Part shown: positions 32,424 through 33,278 of the stretch, in pieces
Numbering within the stretch: position 1 is the stretch's first letter
Layout: each line of letters starts with the position of its first letter
NCBI GenBank assembly: GCA_026393835.1
Contig: JAPKZK010000059.1
Coordinates: 1 to 33,278, forward strand
Direction of reading: 5' to 3'
Length of the DNA stretch: 33,278 nucleotides
Source of the DNA: Candidatus Aminicenantota bacterium
GTDB lineage: Bacteria; Acidobacteriota; Aminicenantia; UBA2199
Position numbers and translations under genes: made by a program
The notes under the pieces: model-generated
What the model saw: the letters and a program-made list of their open reading frames with translations, nothing else
What the model was told of the DNA's origin: nothing
Databases searched by the model: none

Positions 32424-33278
32424 ATGAGGATTAATACTGACGACTTAAAGCTTATTGAGCAATTGCAAAAGGAGACGGGGATAACATTGAAGCGGGTTCC
32501 CATGGAAGAGATAGGGAGATATGATGTTACCGGTTTCGCAGCGGACGATAACGGGCGGGTGCGGGGTCTGTCGATTTGGGAGAAAAAACTGCTTCGCCTA
32601 CCGGCACTGCTCTCAAAATTTCAACAACTGGAAAAGCTGGCCCTTATTGGTACTCAAATCAGCGATATATCAAGCCTCAACCAGTTGAAGGGGTTAACGT
32701 ATCTCAATTTATTTAATAATCAAATCAGCGATATATCAAGCCTCAAAGAGTTGAAGGGGTTAACGGTTTTATCTTTATCCAATAATCAAATCAGCGATAT
32801 ATCAAGCCTCAAAGAGTTGAAGAATTTAAAAGTATTATATTTAAAGGAGAATAAAATCACTCATATGCCCGCTGAATTTCTTGACCTGGGGCTGGCGATT
32901 AAATGGGATTATGATGGTAAAGATGATGGCATTTTACTGTTCGTCAACCCCCTGGAATCGCCGCCCGTGGAGATCATCAAGAAGGGAAATGAGGCAATCC
33001 GGCAATATTTCAAATCCCTGGAGGGGGAAAAACAGGCCCTAAACGAAGTGAAAGTCCTGCTGGTGGGCGACGGCGCCGCCGGCAAAACATCACTGGTCAA
33101 ACGGCTGCTGGGCAAGCGTTTCGATAAAAACGAATCACAAACCCACGGCATTAATATTAATACCATGGAAATCTCCCAAAATAACACCAAAATAAAAATC
33201 CGCCTCTGGGATTTCGGCGGACAGGAGATCATGCACGCCACCCACCAGTTCTTCCTCTCCAAACGCAGTTTATATATT
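32424..33278 (+). CDS. LRR-Roc GTPase (Roco-type), 3' partial
   Basis: ATG 32424 with GGAGG 6-7 nt upstream; 285 residues up to the window edge with no stop. Residues 71-155 are about four leucine-rich repeats (22 residues each, L-x-x-L-x-L-x-N-N-Q-I-S-D-I-S-S-L-K-E-L). Residues 208-285 start a Roc GTPase: P-loop G215-D-G-A-A-G-K-T222, switch-I candidate T240-H-G-I, and switch II W262-D-F-G-G-Q267. The family is completed by a COR dimerisation domain that lies outside. Such bacterial proteins bind GTP and dimerise through COR; effector parts vary and cannot be seen. The three LRR copies at 32655, 32721 and 32787 are near-identical at DNA level with 66-bp spacing. Direct repeats GGTGTAACGG (32390 and 32406) precede the start. 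Confidence 0.93.
   Translation, partial: MRINTDDLKLIEQLQKETGITLKRVPMEEIGRYDVTGFAADDNGRVRGLSIWEKKLLRLPALLSKFQQLEKLALIGTQISDISSLNQLKGLTYLNLFNNQISDISSLKELKGLTVLSLSNNQISDISSLKELKNLKVLYLKENKITHMPAEFLDLGLAIKWDYDGKDDGILLFVNPLESPPVEIIKKGNEAIRQYFKSLEGEKQALNEVKVLLVGDGAAGKTSLVKRLLGKRFDKNESQTHGININTMEISQNNTKIKIRLWDFGGQEIMHATHQFFLSKRSLYI

Overview
The window comes from a bacterium with a repeat-rich, gene-dense chromosome. The mix is Rhs polymorphic toxins, secreted PKD/GEVED peptidases, an LRR-Roc GTPase, TIR and COR remnants, and many REP-like intergenic palindromes. This resembles candidate phyla such as Aminicenantes or other Acidobacteriota-like lineages, but that is an impression from gene content and the sequence does not prove it. 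Several toxins look directed at peptidoglycan or the periplasm, and their partners are exported or membrane proteins, which fits a Gram-negative type cell.

Region 1 (1-16,880) is an Rhs toxin/immunity array on the + strand. A long Rhs shell (5' end outside the window) carries four beta-sandwich domains and a LamG-like domain inserted in its core. A 5-bp tandem duplication (3073-3082) separates it from its C-terminal core and an L,D-transpeptidase (YkuD)-like tip. Four more modules follow, each a promoterless copy of the last ~230 residues of the Rhs core ending at DPDG/DPSG, a different C-terminal domain, and a small unrelated gene in the immunity position. The tips look like Ntox37-like (5021), caspase-like (7104), permuted NlpC/P60-like (9397) and M91-like zinc peptidase (12771). 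An orphan toxin tail with its partner gene (12263-12711), and two decayed core fragments (15897-16020, 16745-16872) with two small genes between them, show gain and loss of cassettes. The toxin and immunity parts are visibly more AT-rich than the shared core.

Region 2 (16,891-19,863, - strand) is a single-polypeptide restriction-modification enzyme (PD-(D/E)XK plus N6-adenine methylase plus TaqI-like specificity region). An apparent one-base frameshift lies near its N-terminus.

Region 3 (20,014-22,572) is housekeeping: a class I/II aminotransferase (-), and nadA followed by a NifU-like iron-sulphur protein (+), each transcription unit with a good sigma70-type promoter.

Region 4 (22,573-29,350) has two large secreted peptidases (M4 thermolysin-like and M28) with different catalytic domains. 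They share the same PKD-PKD-GEVED-PKD-Ig tail, parts of it identical at DNA level.

Region 5 (29,351-33,278) is a decayed, repeat-rich area: a hypothetical helical protein (-), an array of five 42-bp hairpin repeats, a TIR gene truncated by a REP-like element, a COR-domain fragment, a hicAB toxin-antitoxin pair with a frameshifted hicA, a large nested inverted repeat, and the start of an LRR-Roc GTPase that runs off the window end. No rRNA, tRNA or CRISPR array was seen.
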